A DNA stretch of 58,761 bases from an uncultured Lachnospiraceae bacterium (GCA_947174505.1 CAMWJF010000023.1:1-58761); one strand, 5' to 3'; shown: positions 44,028 through 53,796, counted from the first letter of the stretch. A program made the numbers and translations. Notes: generated by a model not told the origin, from the sequence alone.

Positions 44028-44130
44028 TCTTTATATCCCTCACCAAGTCTGAGCTCTCTGTCCGCCATACACAGCCAGCGATAGCGGTGGGTCATAGCGC
44101 GTCCTGCCTGAATCGCCACATTTCCGGCTC

Positions 44131-45102
44131 TCATCCTTCCATCCAGCTCTCGTCCACCTCATACCCGAACTTCTCTTTGATATAGGCCTTCCAGTCAAAA
44201 ACCGCCTCCACGGCGGCGATCGCCACCTCCACCATACTCTCGTCCGGCTCCTTCGTGGTCAGTCCCTGCAGCCACATACCGGGCGCGGAAATAATACGCA
44301 CAAGGATATTGTTGCTCTTTCCGGCAAGTCGGATGATCTCATAGGAAATCCCCGCAATCACGGGAATCAGCGCCACCCGGACCAGAATGCGGTAGACCGG
44401 ATTGTCCACCCGGATAAAGAAAAACAGGATCACACTGACAAACATGACAAACAGCAGAAAGCTGGTGCCGCAGCGCCTGTGCTGCCTGGAGCAGCGCATC
44501 ACTTCCTTCACGGTAAGGGGCGCCCCCTTCTCGATACAGTTGATGCATTTATGCTCCGCGCCGTGGTACATATAAACGCGCCTGATATCCTTCATCAGGG
44601 AAATCGCCAGCACATACCCCACGAAAATCACAATCCGCAGCGCACCCTCCAAAATGGCCATAAAGGAAGCGCTCCTGATATATTCCTCAAACAGCGAGGT
44701 GACAAAATACGGCAGTATCATAAAAATGCCGATCGCCAGCGCCAGCGAAAACAGCATCACAATCCCGTTAAACACCTTTTCCGCCTTATCCTTGAATATC
44801 CTGTTAAACGCCTTATCAGCCGCCGTCTCCTTCGCCTCTGCATCCTCGTAGAAGGACGCTGAGAAATTCAGGCAGCGCATCCCCAGAACGAGGGAATCAA
44901 TGAACTGGAACACACCTCTGATAAAGGGAATATCCAGAAGCTTACTGCCGTGAACCACGCTGTGATAATGCTCGACTTCCACCTCGATCTCACCGTCGGG
45001 CTTTCTCACCGCCACCGCGTACTGCTCCTTATTCTTCATCATAATGCCTTCCAGAACCGCCTGTCCGCCAATCCCGGAATATTTAAGTTTCTTTTTTGCC
45101 AT
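44131..45102 (-). CDS. DUF1385 family membrane protein
   Basis: A 323-residue membrane protein of the DUF1385 (YqhQ-like) family, a constant neighbour of prmC and prfA in Firmicutes. The start is MAKKKLKYSGIGGQAVLEGI; the ATG at 45102 is preceded by AGGTG. About four membrane segments (about 115-140, 150-170, 210-235, 240-260) and the conserved YMYHGAEHKCINCIEKG are visible. Function unknown. An unusually structured leader separates it from rpmE. Confidence 0.93.
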   Translation of the reverse strand: MAKKKLKYSGIGGQAVLEGIMMKNKEQYAVAVRKPDGEIEVEVEHYHSVVHGSKLLDIPFIRGVFQFIDSLVLGMRCLNFSASFYEDAEAKETAADKAFNRIFKDKAEKVFNGIVMLFSLALAIGIFMILPYFVTSLFEEYIRSASFMAILEGALRIVIFVGYVLAISLMKDIRRVYMYHGAEHKCINCIEKGAPLTVKEVMRCSRQHRRCGTSFLLFVMFVSVILFFFIRVDNPVYRILVRVALIPVIAGISYEIIRLAGKSNNILVRIISAPGMWLQGLTTKEPDESMVEVAIAAVEAVFDWKAYIKEKFGYEVDESWMEG

Positions 45103-45126
45103 ATGAATCACCTTTCAATAGAGCAT

Positions 45127-45244
45127 GTTGCATCTGCAACAATACTCCTTATGCGGGCATGTACATAATCGGGCAGGGAAGATTTTCTCCCTGCTCCCCG
45201 CGCGACCCGCATGCTGTGAAACAGCAAACTTCCATATGCGGGTC
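45127..45244 (-). promoter_or_regulatory. Structured 5' leader of DUF1385
   Basis: Three hairpins lie within about 120 bases upstream of the gene: a compound one at 45204-45244 (GACCCGCAT / ATGCGGGTC with inner GCTGT / ACAGC), one at 45173-45194 (GCAGGGA / TCCCTGC) and one at 45127-45140 (GTTGC / GCAAC) just before the ribosome site. No known riboswitch comes to mind. Confidence 0.45.
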
Positions 45245-45254
45245 TGCGCATATA

Positions 45255-45290
45255 AGAGAAAAGGTTGAGATATTCTCAACCTTTTTTGTA
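45255..45290 (-). terminator. Terminator after rpmE
   Basis: AAAAGGTTGAGA / TCTCAACCTTTT (45259-45270, 45274-45285), a 12-bp stem with a 3-base loop. It is near-symmetrical and can act on either strand. Confidence 0.8.
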
Positions 45291-45298
45291 CCCTGCAT

Positions 45299-45505
45299 TT
45301 ATTTGTTTTCCACACCGTATTTCCGATTGAATTTATCAATACGGCCGCGAGCCTGTGCCGTCTTCTGCTGCCCTGTATAGAACGAATGGCACTTGGAGCA
45401 AACCTCCACATGAATCTCGGGCTTTGTGGAACCTGTCACAAAGGTGTTGCCGCAGTTACATGTTACCGTTGCCTGATAATACTCAGGATGGATTCCTTCT
45501 CTCAT
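45299..45505 (-). CDS. rpmE: 50S ribosomal protein L31
   Basis: A 68-residue zinc-binding type L31 ([19 protein letters not shown], then [16 protein letters not shown]). The cysteines CNC and CSKC are those of the zinc-containing form. It has its own promoter (45599-45627), an RNA leader with hairpins, and a strong terminator, so it is an independent transcript inside the rho-prfA block. Confidence 0.97.
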   Translation of the reverse strand: MREGIHPEYYQATVTCNCGNTFVTGSTKPEIHVEVCSKCHSFYTGQQKTAQARGRIDKFNRKYGVENK

Positions 45506-45536
45506 CGCTATATCATACTCCTTTCTCAGCCTGCGT

Positions 45537-45557
45537 ATTTACGCCCTGCGCGTAAAT
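45537..45557 (-). promoter_or_regulatory. Hairpin in the rpmE leader
   Basis: ATTTACGC (45537-45544) and GCGTAAAT (45550-45557) form an 8-bp stem with a 5-base loop in the leader of about 85 bases before the L31 start. Ribosomal protein leaders that autoregulate L31 are known; whether this is one cannot be decided by eye. Confidence 0.4.
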
Positions 45558-45598
45558 CTGCCGTTGAAAGCATACGCTTCAAGTTACACAGCTTATAT

Positions 45599-45627
45599 AT
45601 TCTAGCATAGGATTTTAGGGTATGCAA
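45599..45627 (-). promoter_or_regulatory. Promoter of rpmE
   Basis: On the minus strand TTGCAT (45622-45627) and TAGAAT (45599-45604) are 17 bases apart with TGC before the -10. Confidence 0.7.
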
Positions 45628-45644
45628 GCCCTTTTTCATATTAT

Positions 45645-47006
45645 TTAGATGAACTTCATTTTTTTGACCATATTCACAAATTCCTGATTATTTCTGGTCT
45701 TTGCAAACATGTCAACGACCCGCTCCGCCGCCTCGTCGGCCTTCATGCCATTTAACGCCTTGCGGATGATGTTGATGGCCTCCATCTCGTCGGTATTTAA
45801 GAGCAGATCCTCTCTTCTGGTGCTGGATTTCGGAATGTCAATCGCCGGGAACACACGCTTTTCAGAAAGCTTCCTGTCAAGCACCATTTCCATATTACCT
45901 GTACCTTTAAATTCCTCATAGATCACATCGTCCATCTTGCTGCCTGTATCCACCAGCGCCGTCGCAAGAATTGTCAGGCTGCCGCCCTCCCGCATGTTGC
46001 GGGCCGCGCCGAAGAAACGCTTGGGCATATGTAGGGCCGCCGGATCAAGGCCGCCGGACAGGGTACGCCCGCTGGGCGGAACCACCAGATTGTAGGCCCT
46101 TGTCAGACGGGTAATGCTGTCTAGGAGAATCACCACGTCCTTCTTATGCTCCACCAGCCGCTTCGCACGCTCGATCACCATCTCCGACACTCTCTTGTGG
46201 TGCTCGGGCAGCTCATCAAAGGTAGAGTAAATCACTTCCACATTCGGGCCTTCGATGGCCTCCTTGATATCCGTCACTTCCTCCGGCCTCTCGTCAATCA
46301 GCAGAATAATCAGATGCGAGTCCGGCGCGGTTCTGGTGATAGACTTCGCCACTTCCTTCAGCAAGGTTGTCTTACCTGCCTTCGGCGGAGACACAATCAT
46401 ACCTCTCTGCCCCTTACCCACGGGACTGATCAGATCCATAATCCGCATGGCTACCGTGCCGCCCGGCGTCTCCAGCTTCAAGCGCTCATCGGGAAAAACG
46501 GGTGTCATATTCTCAAAATTCACCCGGCGCATAGCCACCTCCGGCGGATACCCGTTGATGGACTTCACATATAAAAGCGCGCTGAACTTCTCGTTCTGCG
46601 TTTTAATTCTTGTATTTCCTTCCAGAATATCTCCCGTTTTCAAACCGAAACGGCGGATCTGGCTTGGCGCCACATAGACGTCATGCTCACCGGGCAGATA
46701 GTTCTCGCAGCGGATAAACCCGAAGCCGTCGCTCATAACCTCCAGAATTCCGCTGGCCGTAATACCACTGTCAAGCTCCGCAGGAAACTTCTCCTCCTCC
46801 GAAGAGTCTGTCTTCCTCGCAGGCGCATTCGGGGGCACCACCGATTTGACAGCCACTTCCTTCCCTGCCGCTTTGTCCTTCTCGTCCTCCTTAAGCATCG
46901 CCTCTACGATCTGCGCCTTCTTCATGGTAGAAGTGCCTTTGATCCCTCTTGATTTCGCGATCTCCTTCAAGTCTGTAAGCGCCAGCGATTCATACTTTTC
47001 TCTCAT
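45645..47006 (-). CDS. rho: Transcription termination factor Rho
   Basis: A 453-residue Rho. The N-terminal domain starts with the SAP-like [20 protein letters not shown]; an S/E/K-rich insert follows (about 45-80); the RNA-binding cold-shock-like part is [20 protein letters not shown]; the ATPase has Walker [13 protein letters not shown] and Walker [15 protein letters not shown]. It forms the hexameric helicase that ends Rho-dependent transcription. GGGAGG precedes the ATG. The rpmE gene follows. Confidence 0.97.
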   Translation of the reverse strand: MREKYESLALTDLKEIAKSRGIKGTSTMKKAQIVEAMLKEDEKDKAAGKEVAVKSVVPPNAPARKTDSSEEEKFPAELDSGITASGILEVMSDGFGFIRCENYLPGEHDVYVAPSQIRRFGLKTGDILEGNTRIKTQNEKFSALLYVKSINGYPPEVAMRRVNFENMTPVFPDERLKLETPGGTVAMRIMDLISPVGKGQRGMIVSPPKAGKTTLLKEVAKSITRTAPDSHLIILLIDERPEEVTDIKEAIEGPNVEVIYSTFDELPEHHKRVSEMVIERAKRLVEHKKDVVILLDSITRLTRAYNLVVPPSGRTLSGGLDPAALHMPKRFFGAARNMREGGSLTILATALVDTGSKMDDVIYEEFKGTGNMEMVLDRKLSEKRVFPAIDIPKSSTRREDLLLNTDEMEAINIIRKALNGMKADEAAERVVDMFAKTRNNQEFVNMVKKMKFI

Positions 47007-47160
47007 AAATTCCTCCCACGTTCTGTTCTATTCTCATTGCGCAAGCTAATTACTTTTCATAACCACAGCATGTTAGTCTCATCAATATCTATACAGCTCT
47101 TTCGTCCGGGGATTTCGTGCCTGATACGACTCAGAAAATGATTTATGCCTGTATTGGTTC

Positions 47161-47189
47161 ATTATACACTATCTTATCCAAAATAGAAA
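47161..47189 (-). promoter_or_regulatory. Possible promoter of rho
   Basis: On the minus strand TATAAT (47161-47166) is a consensus -10; the -35 17 bases away (TTTCTA) is weak. The leader before rho is about 150 bases. Confidence 0.4.
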
Positions 47190-47222
47190 GCCCTTTTTTC
47201 TGAAATAAAAAGCAGATGGATG

Positions 47223-47251
47223 TTGCAGAGTAATTTTAAATATTATAAGAT
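47223..47251 (+). promoter_or_regulatory. Promoter of the malic enzyme gene
   Basis: TTGCAG (47223-47228) and TAAGAT (47246-47251) are 17 bases apart. Confidence 0.55.
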
Positions 47252-47303
47252 AATAGTCGCAGAAGAAAAACAATACGCAATATAAAATAAGTGAGGTACT
47301 TAT

Positions 47304-48452
47304 ATGACAGCCAACGAGAAAGCGCTCACCTTACATGAAAAATGGCAGGGTAAGCTGGAAACAGTCTCCAAAACCCCGGTCAAAACCCGTGAGGATCTCT
47401 CCCTCGCCTACACTCCCGGCGTTGCCGAGCCGTGCAAGGTCATCGCGCAGGACAAAGAAGCCGCTTACACCTACACCTGGAAATCCAATACCGTGGCCGT
47501 GGTGTCCGACGGCAGCGCCGTTCTGGGACTCGGCAATATCGGCCCCCACGCCGCCATGCCAGTCATGGAAGGCAAGGCCGTACTGTTCAAGGAATTCGGC
47601 GGCATCAACGCCGTACCAATCTGTCTGGATACGCAGGACACAGAGGAGATCATCAGGGCCGTGACTTATCTTGCGCCGGGCTTCGGCGGCATCAATCTGG
47701 AAGATATCAGTGCACCCCGCTGCTTTGAGATCGAGGAGCGTCTGAAAGAAATACTGGATATCCCCGTTTTCCATGACGACCAGCACGGCACCGCCATCGT
47801 TGTGCTTGCCGGCATCATCAATGGATTAAAGGTGGTGGGCAAGAAGAAAGAAGACTGTAAGGTGGTCGTAAACGGCGCGGGCAGCGCAGGCGTTGCCATC
47901 ACCAAACTGCTGCTGACCTACGGCTTCCCCCACGTGATCATGTGCGATAAAGTCGGCATCATCGGCAAAAATACGGAGAATCTGAACTGGATGCAGCAAA
48001 AAATGACAGAGATAACCAATCCTGACGGCTTAAGCGGCACACTGGCAGACGCCCTGAAAGGCGCGGATATCTTTGTCGGCGTTTCCGCTCCCAATATCGT
48101 AACACCCGATATGGTATCTTCCATGAACCGGGATTCCATTCTCTTTGCCATGGCAAACCCCGTGCCGGAAATCATGCCGGACGTTGCGAAAGCCGCAGGC
48201 GCAAGGGTTGTGGGAACAGGGCGCTCCGACTTTCCCAATCAGGTCAACAACGTAGTCGCTTTCCCCGGTATCTTCAAGGGCGCGCTGGAAGGCCGTGCTG
48301 TACAGATTACGGAGGAAATGAAGCTGGCTGCCGCCCAGGCGATCGCCGCCCTTGTCCCCGACGATCAGTTAAACGAGGACAACATCATGCCCGAAGCCTT
48401 TGACCCTCAGGTGGCCAAGGTAGTGGCGGAGGCTGTTAAGTCACATATTTAA
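47304..48452 (+). CDS. NAD(P)-dependent malic enzyme
   Basis: A 382-residue malic enzyme of the short bacterial type, converting malate to pyruvate and CO2. Motifs: SLAYTPGVAEPCK near the start, a catalytic Lys region (EGKAVLFKEFGGI), the metal-site stretch FHDDQHGTAIV, the nucleotide-binding VVVNGAGSAGVAITKLLL, and MANPVPEIMPD. It is a housekeeping enzyme of anaerobic carbon flow. GTGAGG lies upstream of the ATG. The DUF4364 gene follows after 26 bases. Confidence 0.95.
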   Translation: MTANEKALTLHEKWQGKLETVSKTPVKTREDLSLAYTPGVAEPCKVIAQDKEAAYTYTWKSNTVAVVSDGSAVLGLGNIGPHAAMPVMEGKAVLFKEFGGINAVPICLDTQDTEEIIRAVTYLAPGFGGINLEDISAPRCFEIEERLKEILDIPVFHDDQHGTAIVVLAGIINGLKVVGKKKEDCKVVVNGAGSAGVAITKLLLTYGFPHVIMCDKVGIIGKNTENLNWMQQKMTEITNPDGLSGTLADALKGADIFVGVSAPNIVTPDMVSSMNRDSILFAMANPVPEIMPDVAKAAGARVVGTGRSDFPNQVNNVVAFPGIFKGALEGRAVQITEEMKLAAAQAIAALVPDDQLNEDNIMPEAFDPQVAKVVAEAVKSHI

Positions 48453-48478
48453 TTCCTATAAACAAGTAAGGAGACATT

Positions 48479-48994
48479 ATGACACAGGATCCCTTAACCC
48501 TCTATAAACTGATCACGCTCTACATGCTGGACCGGGTCTCCTTTCCGCTCACCAAAGCACAGATCGGCGATTTTATTCTGGAGCGCGGCTACACGGGCTT
48601 CCTGACCCTGCAGCAGGTGATCGCGGAATTGATCGATGCGGAGCTGATCCGCGCAAAATCCCTGCGCAACCGGACCTATCTGGAGATTACGGAGGAAGGG
48701 CGGAGCACGCTCTCTTATTTCGGCAACCGCATAAACGATTCCATCAAGGAGGATATTGCCGCCTTTTTTGCCGATCACGAGATGGACATGCGCAGCGAAT
48801 CCGCTATCCGTGCCGATTACTACAAATCCACCTCAGGAGAATTTGAGGCGCGTCTACTTGTAAAAGAAAAGGACGTGACAGTGGTGGAGATCACCCTGTC
48901 CGTCCCTGATGAAGATACTGCCGCCGCAATCTGCGCCAACTGGCAGAAGAAAAACCAAAGTGTCTACCAGTACCTGATTTCCCAATTATTCTGA
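48479..48994 (+). CDS. DUF4364 family protein
   Basis: A 171-residue protein of the DUF4364 family (MTQDPLTLYKLITLYMLDRV at the start). The N-terminal half is winged-helix-like (FPLTKAQIGDFILERGYTGF, LQQVIAELIDAELI), followed by an alpha/beta domain. It is probably a small regulator. AAGGAG precedes the ATG and the spacing to the malic enzyme gene (26 bases) suggests co-transcription. Function unknown. Confidence 0.92.
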   Translation: MTQDPLTLYKLITLYMLDRVSFPLTKAQIGDFILERGYTGFLTLQQVIAELIDAELIRAKSLRNRTYLEITEEGRSTLSYFGNRINDSIKEDIAAFFADHEMDMRSESAIRADYYKSTSGEFEARLLVKEKDVTVVEITLSVPDEDTAAAICANWQKKNQSVYQYLISQLF

Positions 48995-49005
48995 TCATTG
49001 TTTCA

Positions 49006-51012
49006 CTAATGTTTCTTAATCACTTCATTCCAGCTTGAAATGCCGATCACCCGCAGGGCAAAGTCCGTATACTTGGACGACTCAGCAGTATCCACATACT
49101 TGTAAGCCTCATAGATGGATTTCCTGCCGCCGCCCAGCGTGCAGATGCCGAGCGCCAGTCCCTGCGCCACCTCCGAGGACGCATCCGTCTCCCTGGAAAA
49201 GAGCATACTGTCCACATACTGATTCGCCTCGATTATCTTATAGGCATAGACAAAGGAAGCCGCCTGCAGTTCCTGCCCCTGCGAGGATGTATAACCCATC
49301 TCGCTTAAGATCAGGTGCCTCACCTCGCCGTCGTCTGTCAGCATCTCCGGCTTTTGCAGATAATCCGTCAGCACATGCAGATTTTTGATCGTGATCACCG
49401 GCGTATTCTCGTTCTCCTGCACATAGGAGCTGTTGCTCTGCCATGCCTTCGCGCTGGTCAGAGGATAGTTATAAGGATGCTGCGCCAGTCCCCAGTCGAT
49501 ATTCCCCTCCGCCTTCAGGTTTCTGTTAAACTCGTCCAGAATCTCCTTGGAACCGTAACCGTTCTTTGAATAAAGGCTCTTGCCCCACTGCTGGTCCAGG
49601 GATATGTATACCCGTGCATTGCCGTTAATACTCAAAAGGGCATTATAAAAGATGCGGAAAGCCTTTGCATACTCGTCCACATAGTCCGGCGTACTCATAT
49701 GCTCGATATGATTCCACTCGCTTCTGGCGTTGATCTCGTTGCCGATCACCCAGTTCATCACCCTGCCGTGCCCGGTGCCGGAATAACGGCTGGCAAGGAA
49801 GGACGCGACAGCCGCAATCGTTTCTGTCCCGCTCTCATCCGCCGCGTTGAATGCATAATAAGGCGCATGTCCGCCAGAGCGCGCTTTCGGGTGAATCAGC
49901 TCCGGGTGCGAGGAAATATCGTTCAGGACAATCGCTGTCGTGGTGATTCCCCTGTTGGTAAGATTGGTGAAAATATAATCGTACTCCGCAATGATCTGCC
50001 CGTTAAAGGCATAGTTTCTTCCATTATAAGTATAGTAAACCGTCGGATAATAGTCGTTGCTCGTGTGCCCCAGAATCCGGCTTAAGGGAATATTATAGGC
50101 CGCATGCTTCACACCCAGATCATCAAGTTCCGAGCTCTGCAGTTTCTCAGGATCCACTAACAGCCCCTTTTTGGAGGATGTTGCAACAAAGGACGGATTG
50201 TACTTGGCTATGGCCTCGGGATTGGTAATGTATCGGGGTCTTGTGATTGCAAGAAAACTTCCGTTCTTTTTCACCGCCACCACAAATTTGGAAAAAAGCC
50301 GGGAACTGGCGGTATTGTAATTAAGATTGACTGAAAAAGTCAATTTCACATCTTTCTGGTCTTCGATAATGTATTCCGTACCCTCCAGCGCCGTCTGATA
50401 GGCCTTTTCCTCAAATAGATAATAGTATCCGTCATCACTGATGGCCAGATCCTTCGCCTTCAGGGTTATGTCTATCTTCCCTGTCTCCGTGTTGATCAGA
50501 CAGCTCTCAATAGACGCAAAGTCAGCCGCATTTTCCGCAGTGACCTCCACTTCCTTCGGACGCTTTTTGATTCCCTCTATCATATAGCGGGCGGCGTCCA
50601 CCAGCGCCCGCGTAGTGTCCTTGCCGGCATTCTGCCTGACGCTGTCCTTCCTGTGCTGGGTCTTACTGTACTCGGCTAACTTCATGGCCTCCGTATGTAC
50701 CATAGCTTCTATCGCGGCGCTCTCGGCCGCAAGCATGTCCATATGCTGCTGCGTAAAATACCCACCCGCCACACTGGCGCCCGCAAGCACAACGACACAG
50801 ACAGCCGCAAGTATCCACCGTATTTTCCTGTTTCCGGCGCCTTTGTCCTGTGCCCGCTCCGCTCTCTGCCTTGCCTTCTTTTCTTTTATTTTCCGTTTAT
50901 TTTCCGCTACCTTCGCCTTATCGACGGTGCGTTTTTTCTTCTTTTTCCCACGCTCTTTTGCCACATCCTTTGCGGCTGTCTTCTCTTCGTCCGTCCTGTC
51001 GGTTGTTCCCAT
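49006..51012 (-). CDS. Membrane-anchored DUF5722 glycosidase-like protein
   Basis: A 668-residue protein. The N-terminus is very Lys/Arg-rich (about 8-58) and is followed by one membrane segment (about 65-87). The extracellular part fits DUF5722, a TIM-barrel glycoside-hydrolase-like family: NRGITTTAIVLND, GHAPYYAFNAAD, VMNWVIGNEINARSEWNH (a Glu that resembles a glycosidase acid/base) and YISLDQQWGKSLYS. Such proteins probably act on a surface polysaccharide. It converges with the DUF4364 gene with an 11-base gap and shares its strand with a polysaccharide deacetylase gene. Confidence 0.85.
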   Translation of the reverse strand: MGTTDRTDEEKTAAKDVAKERGKKKKKRTVDKAKVAENKRKIKEKKARQRAERAQDKGAGNRKIRWILAAVCVVVLAGASVAGGYFTQQHMDMLAAESAAIEAMVHTEAMKLAEYSKTQHRKDSVRQNAGKDTTRALVDAARYMIEGIKKRPKEVEVTAENAADFASIESCLINTETGKIDITLKAKDLAISDDGYYYLFEEKAYQTALEGTEYIIEDQKDVKLTFSVNLNYNTASSRLFSKFVVAVKKNGSFLAITRPRYITNPEAIAKYNPSFVATSSKKGLLVDPEKLQSSELDDLGVKHAAYNIPLSRILGHTSNDYYPTVYYTYNGRNYAFNGQIIAEYDYIFTNLTNRGITTTAIVLNDISSHPELIHPKARSGGHAPYYAFNAADESGTETIAAVASFLASRYSGTGHGRVMNWVIGNEINARSEWNHIEHMSTPDYVDEYAKAFRIFYNALLSINGNARVYISLDQQWGKSLYSKNGYGSKEILDEFNRNLKAEGNIDWGLAQHPYNYPLTSAKAWQSNSSYVQENENTPVITIKNLHVLTDYLQKPEMLTDDGEVRHLILSEMGYTSSQGQELQAASFVYAYKIIEANQYVDSMLFSRETDASSEVAQGLALGICTLGGGRKSIYEAYKYVDTAESSKYTDFALRVIGISSWNEVIKKH

Positions 51013-51169
51013 GCACTACCTTTTTCCCTTTTTTCTTCTGACGTACCAGAACCGTCACTTTTTTCTCATGATATAACTATGCTCTGCCTTCTTAAAACTG
51101 CAGGCACCAGTATTATACTACACGATTACGGGGAAAAAGTCCAATACCTTTCTGAAAGACGCCCACCCT

Positions 51170-51874
51170 TCAGTCAAACATGATCTCATCTACCGTCACA
51201 AATTCATACCCCTGCTTCTGCAGAATGTCCACAATTTCAAGGGCAGCCGTCACGGTGGACTTATATTCGTCATGCAGTAAAATGACAGCATTTTCCTCCG
51301 CATTTTTGGTAACCTTCCTGACAATTCCGCTTACATCGCTGCTGCACCAGTCCATCGGGTCAATCGTCCAGAGCACGGGAATCATCATAAGCTCCGTCTC
51401 AAAGCTTTTATCCCAGCTCCCATAGGGCGGTCTCACATACTGCGGCTCTTCTCCCGTTATGCCCGAAAGCAGTTCGTTCGTCCTGACCAGCTCCGCCTTA
51501 AAAGTCTCCCTGTTATTTTCCCCAAGCTGCACATGGCTGTAGGTGTGATTGCCGACCAGATGGCCTTCCTCATGCATCCGTAAAACCAGCTCCGGATAAG
51601 CCTCGGCCTGCTTACCCATCACAAAAAAGCTGGCTTTCGCCCCCCGTTCCTTCAACCCGTCCAAAAGCTGCTCCGTATAGTACGGATGCGGCCCGTCATC
51701 AAATGTAATCGCTATTTTCAGACTGTCCACAGCTTCCTCCTCGTTCATAACACTTGTTATACATTCATCGGCGTCCGCAGGCCCAATACCTCCCGTCGCC
51801 ATGCCAAGACTGCCCGCAATCAGGGTAACCGCAAGTGCGATAACAGCCATATTTCTTTTTCTCAGCCTTATCAA
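51170..51874 (-). CDS. Polysaccharide deacetylase family protein (NodB-type)
   Basis: A 234-residue exported enzyme. A signal peptide (about 1-26) is followed by the NodB fold: the metal/catalytic motif ITFDDGPHPYYTEQLLDGL, the SFFVMGKQAE stretch, HxxxH in GNHTYSHVQLGEN, the R(x)PPYG motif in YVRPPYGSWD and the LLHDEYKST motif. It should deacetylate N-acetylglucosamine in peptidoglycan or a wall polysaccharide. The DUF5722 gene lies downstream on the same strand; the sensor kinase gene ends 73 bases upstream of its start. Substrate inferred. Confidence 0.92.
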   Translation of the reverse strand: MIRLRKRNMAVIALAVTLIAGSLGMATGGIGPADADECITSVMNEEEAVDSLKIAITFDDGPHPYYTEQLLDGLKERGAKASFFVMGKQAEAYPELVLRMHEEGHLVGNHTYSHVQLGENNRETFKAELVRTNELLSGITGEEPQYVRPPYGSWDKSFETELMMIPVLWTIDPMDWCSSDVSGIVRKVTKNAEENAVILLHDEYKSTVTAALEIVDILQKQGYEFVTVDEIMFD

Positions 51875-51947
51875 GAGACAACACCCGTAAACCTCTTTTC
51901 TCTACCATATATATGCCGGAGGTTTTCGTCAAATTCTTCCCACCCTG

Positions 51948-53087
51948 CTATCCGGGAAGCCGGATCTGAAAGGCTTTCGTATACCCCTCCCCGAAATTCT
52001 GGTTCAGAAGCAGCTTTCCGCCATGCATCTCCACGATTTTTTTTGCGATGCCAAGCCCCAGACCGGTGCCGCCCTTCGAGGAACGGGCCTTGTCCCCCCT
52101 TGCAAACGGTTCAAAAATATGCGCTGCGAAGGCCGGCTCTACGGGTGCCCCCTCATCCGCCACCGTAAGTTCATACTCCTGCAGGCGTATAAGCACCCGG
52201 CCGCCTTCCTTCCCGTAGCGCAGCGCATTGGTGAGCAGATTGGTAACCGCCCGTCCAAGCTGCAGCCTGTCCATCTCAAAAAGTATTTTTTCCTCCGTGA
52301 TTTCCAGCACAAGCTCTATCCCTCTATCTTCGAAATCCGCATAGAGAAGCGCCACCGTCTCCCTTGTAAGCTCCACCAGATCCCCCATCTCCTTATGCAG
52401 GGTAAAGCCCTCGCTGTCCAGCTTCACATATTCAAAAAGAAGTGTCACCAGCTCGTCCATCCGCATGGCCTTGGCATAAATCGCATCCAGATAAGGCTGC
52501 CTGTTTTTTTCCTCCACAACACCCTCGGAAAGCGCCTTGCTGTATCCACAGATCGTAGTAACTGGCGTTTTGATATCGTGGGCAATATTCGAAAGCATCA
52601 GATTCCGCCTTTGGTCTCTGGAAATCTTCTGCGCCTCCTCCTGCGCAAGCAGCTCATTAAACTGTCTGGTCACTATCCGGGAATAGCAGAATGCGCCTAC
52701 CAGATAGGGAAGTATCCTGATCAGCAGAAGACCAAGTATTCCCCCTATAATCATAATCCGCAGCATCACGCCCCACACGCCGCCGTAAAGCGGCGACGTC
52801 ACCTGAATGCTTATGCTGCTTCCCATTGTGCGCTCTATATTCCTCTGTACCCACTCCCTGATGCCCGAGGGCAAAAATCCTGTCAGGCAATAAAATAACA
52901 CCTGCAACAGCCACGTCACCATACTGCCGCTGCCCGTAATATGAATCTGCTGGCTTTCCAGAAACGCAGCCACTGCCGGGGCAATCGCCACCTTGTAGAG
53001 AAAGTTGACCGCCTCCACACTCCAGTAAATGCAGAGCAGAATGATCAGAAACCGCTGTACCAGAAACCATTTTACGCTCTTTTTCAT
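51948..53087 (-). CDS. Sensor histidine kinase
   Basis: A 379-residue two-TM sensor kinase. Membrane segments at about 8-30 and 130-155 enclose an extracellular loop of about 100 residues. HisKA has NIAHDIKTPVTTICGYSKAL; the N box is LLTNALRYG; DEGAPV and GTGLGLGIAKKIVE complete the ATPase. ATG 53087 is chosen because the fold and membrane segment start there; the ribosome site is weak. The response-regulator gene ends 13 bases earlier, so the kinase is its partner. Close in shape to VanS/PhoR-like kinases; signal unknown. Confidence 0.9.
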   Translation of the reverse strand: MKKSVKWFLVQRFLIILLCIYWSVEAVNFLYKVAIAPAVAAFLESQQIHITGSGSMVTWLLQVLFYCLTGFLPSGIREWVQRNIERTMGSSISIQVTSPLYGGVWGVMLRIMIIGGILGLLLIRILPYLVGAFCYSRIVTRQFNELLAQEEAQKISRDQRRNLMLSNIAHDIKTPVTTICGYSKALSEGVVEEKNRQPYLDAIYAKAMRMDELVTLLFEYVKLDSEGFTLHKEMGDLVELTRETVALLYADFEDRGIELVLEITEEKILFEMDRLQLGRAVTNLLTNALRYGKEGGRVLIRLQEYELTVADEGAPVEPAFAAHIFEPFARGDKARSSKGGTGLGLGIAKKIVEMHGGKLLLNQNFGEGYTKAFQIRLPG

Positions 53088-53100
53088 CCCCGGCCGCGCC

Positions 53101-53796
53101 TCACTCTTTTTCCATGCGGTATCCCAGCCCCCTGATGGTCCGGATATACTCTTTGCCTTCGTGTTCCAGCTTGGCACGCAGCTTGGAAATACACACCATC
53201 ACGTTGTTGTCGGAAACCATATAAGCCTCCTCCCAGCCCGCCTCAAAAATCTGCTGCTTGGTAAACACCCTGCCCGGATTTTCCATAAACAGCTTCATAA
53301 TCCGAAATTCCACAGAAGTCAGTTCGATCCGCTCCCCATTTCGGTACAGCAGGCAGGAATCCGGCTCCAGCCGCAGATTTCCCACCTGAAGCGCCGCACC
53401 CTGTCCGCTCCGGCTCTCCCCGGCGCCCAGCGCATAGAACCTTCTCAGATTGGATTTCACCCGCGCCACCGCCTCCAGCGGCACGAAAGGCTTCGTAATA
53501 TAATCGTCCGCACCCAGATCCAGCCCCAGAATTTTATCGGAGTCACTGCTCTTAGCCGAAAGCATAATCACAGGCAGATTATTTTCCTCCCTGACATTTC
53601 GTAACACCCGATATCCATCCATGCCCGGCATCATAATATCCAAAAGCGCCAGATCGATCTTTTCCTCCCTGATCATCCTGACCGCTTCCGTGCCGTCCGC
53701 CGCCTCCACAACCTCATATCCTTCCTTTTCCAGATACAGGCGGAGTACTTCCCGTATCTCCGCCTCGTCATCTGCTACCAATATTCTGTAAGCCAT
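53101..53796 (-). CDS. OmpR-family response regulator
   Basis: A 231-residue regulator. Receiver at 1-120 (ILVADDEAEIREVL, LALLDIMMPGMDGYRVL with phospho-acceptor Asp near 51, and SAKSS, KPFVPLE), winged helix at about 130-230 (ELTSVEFRIMKLFMENPGRV, then GYRMEKE). It is flanked by DUF975 and its kinase. Upstream of DUF975 are TTAAGGT direct repeats with 11-base spacing, the type of site OmpR regulators bind, so the operon is probably autoregulated. ATG 53796 is chosen over a GTG 12 bases upstream. Confidence 0.94.
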   Translation of the reverse strand: MAYRILVADDEAEIREVLRLYLEKEGYEVVEAADGTEAVRMIREEKIDLALLDIMMPGMDGYRVLRNVREENNLPVIMLSAKSSDSDKILGLDLGADDYITKPFVPLEAVARVKSNLRRFYALGAGESRSGQGAALQVGNLRLEPDSCLLYRNGERIELTSVEFRIMKLFMENPGRVFTKQQIFEAGWEEAYMVSDNNVMVCISKLRAKLEHEGKEYIRTIRGLGYRMEKE

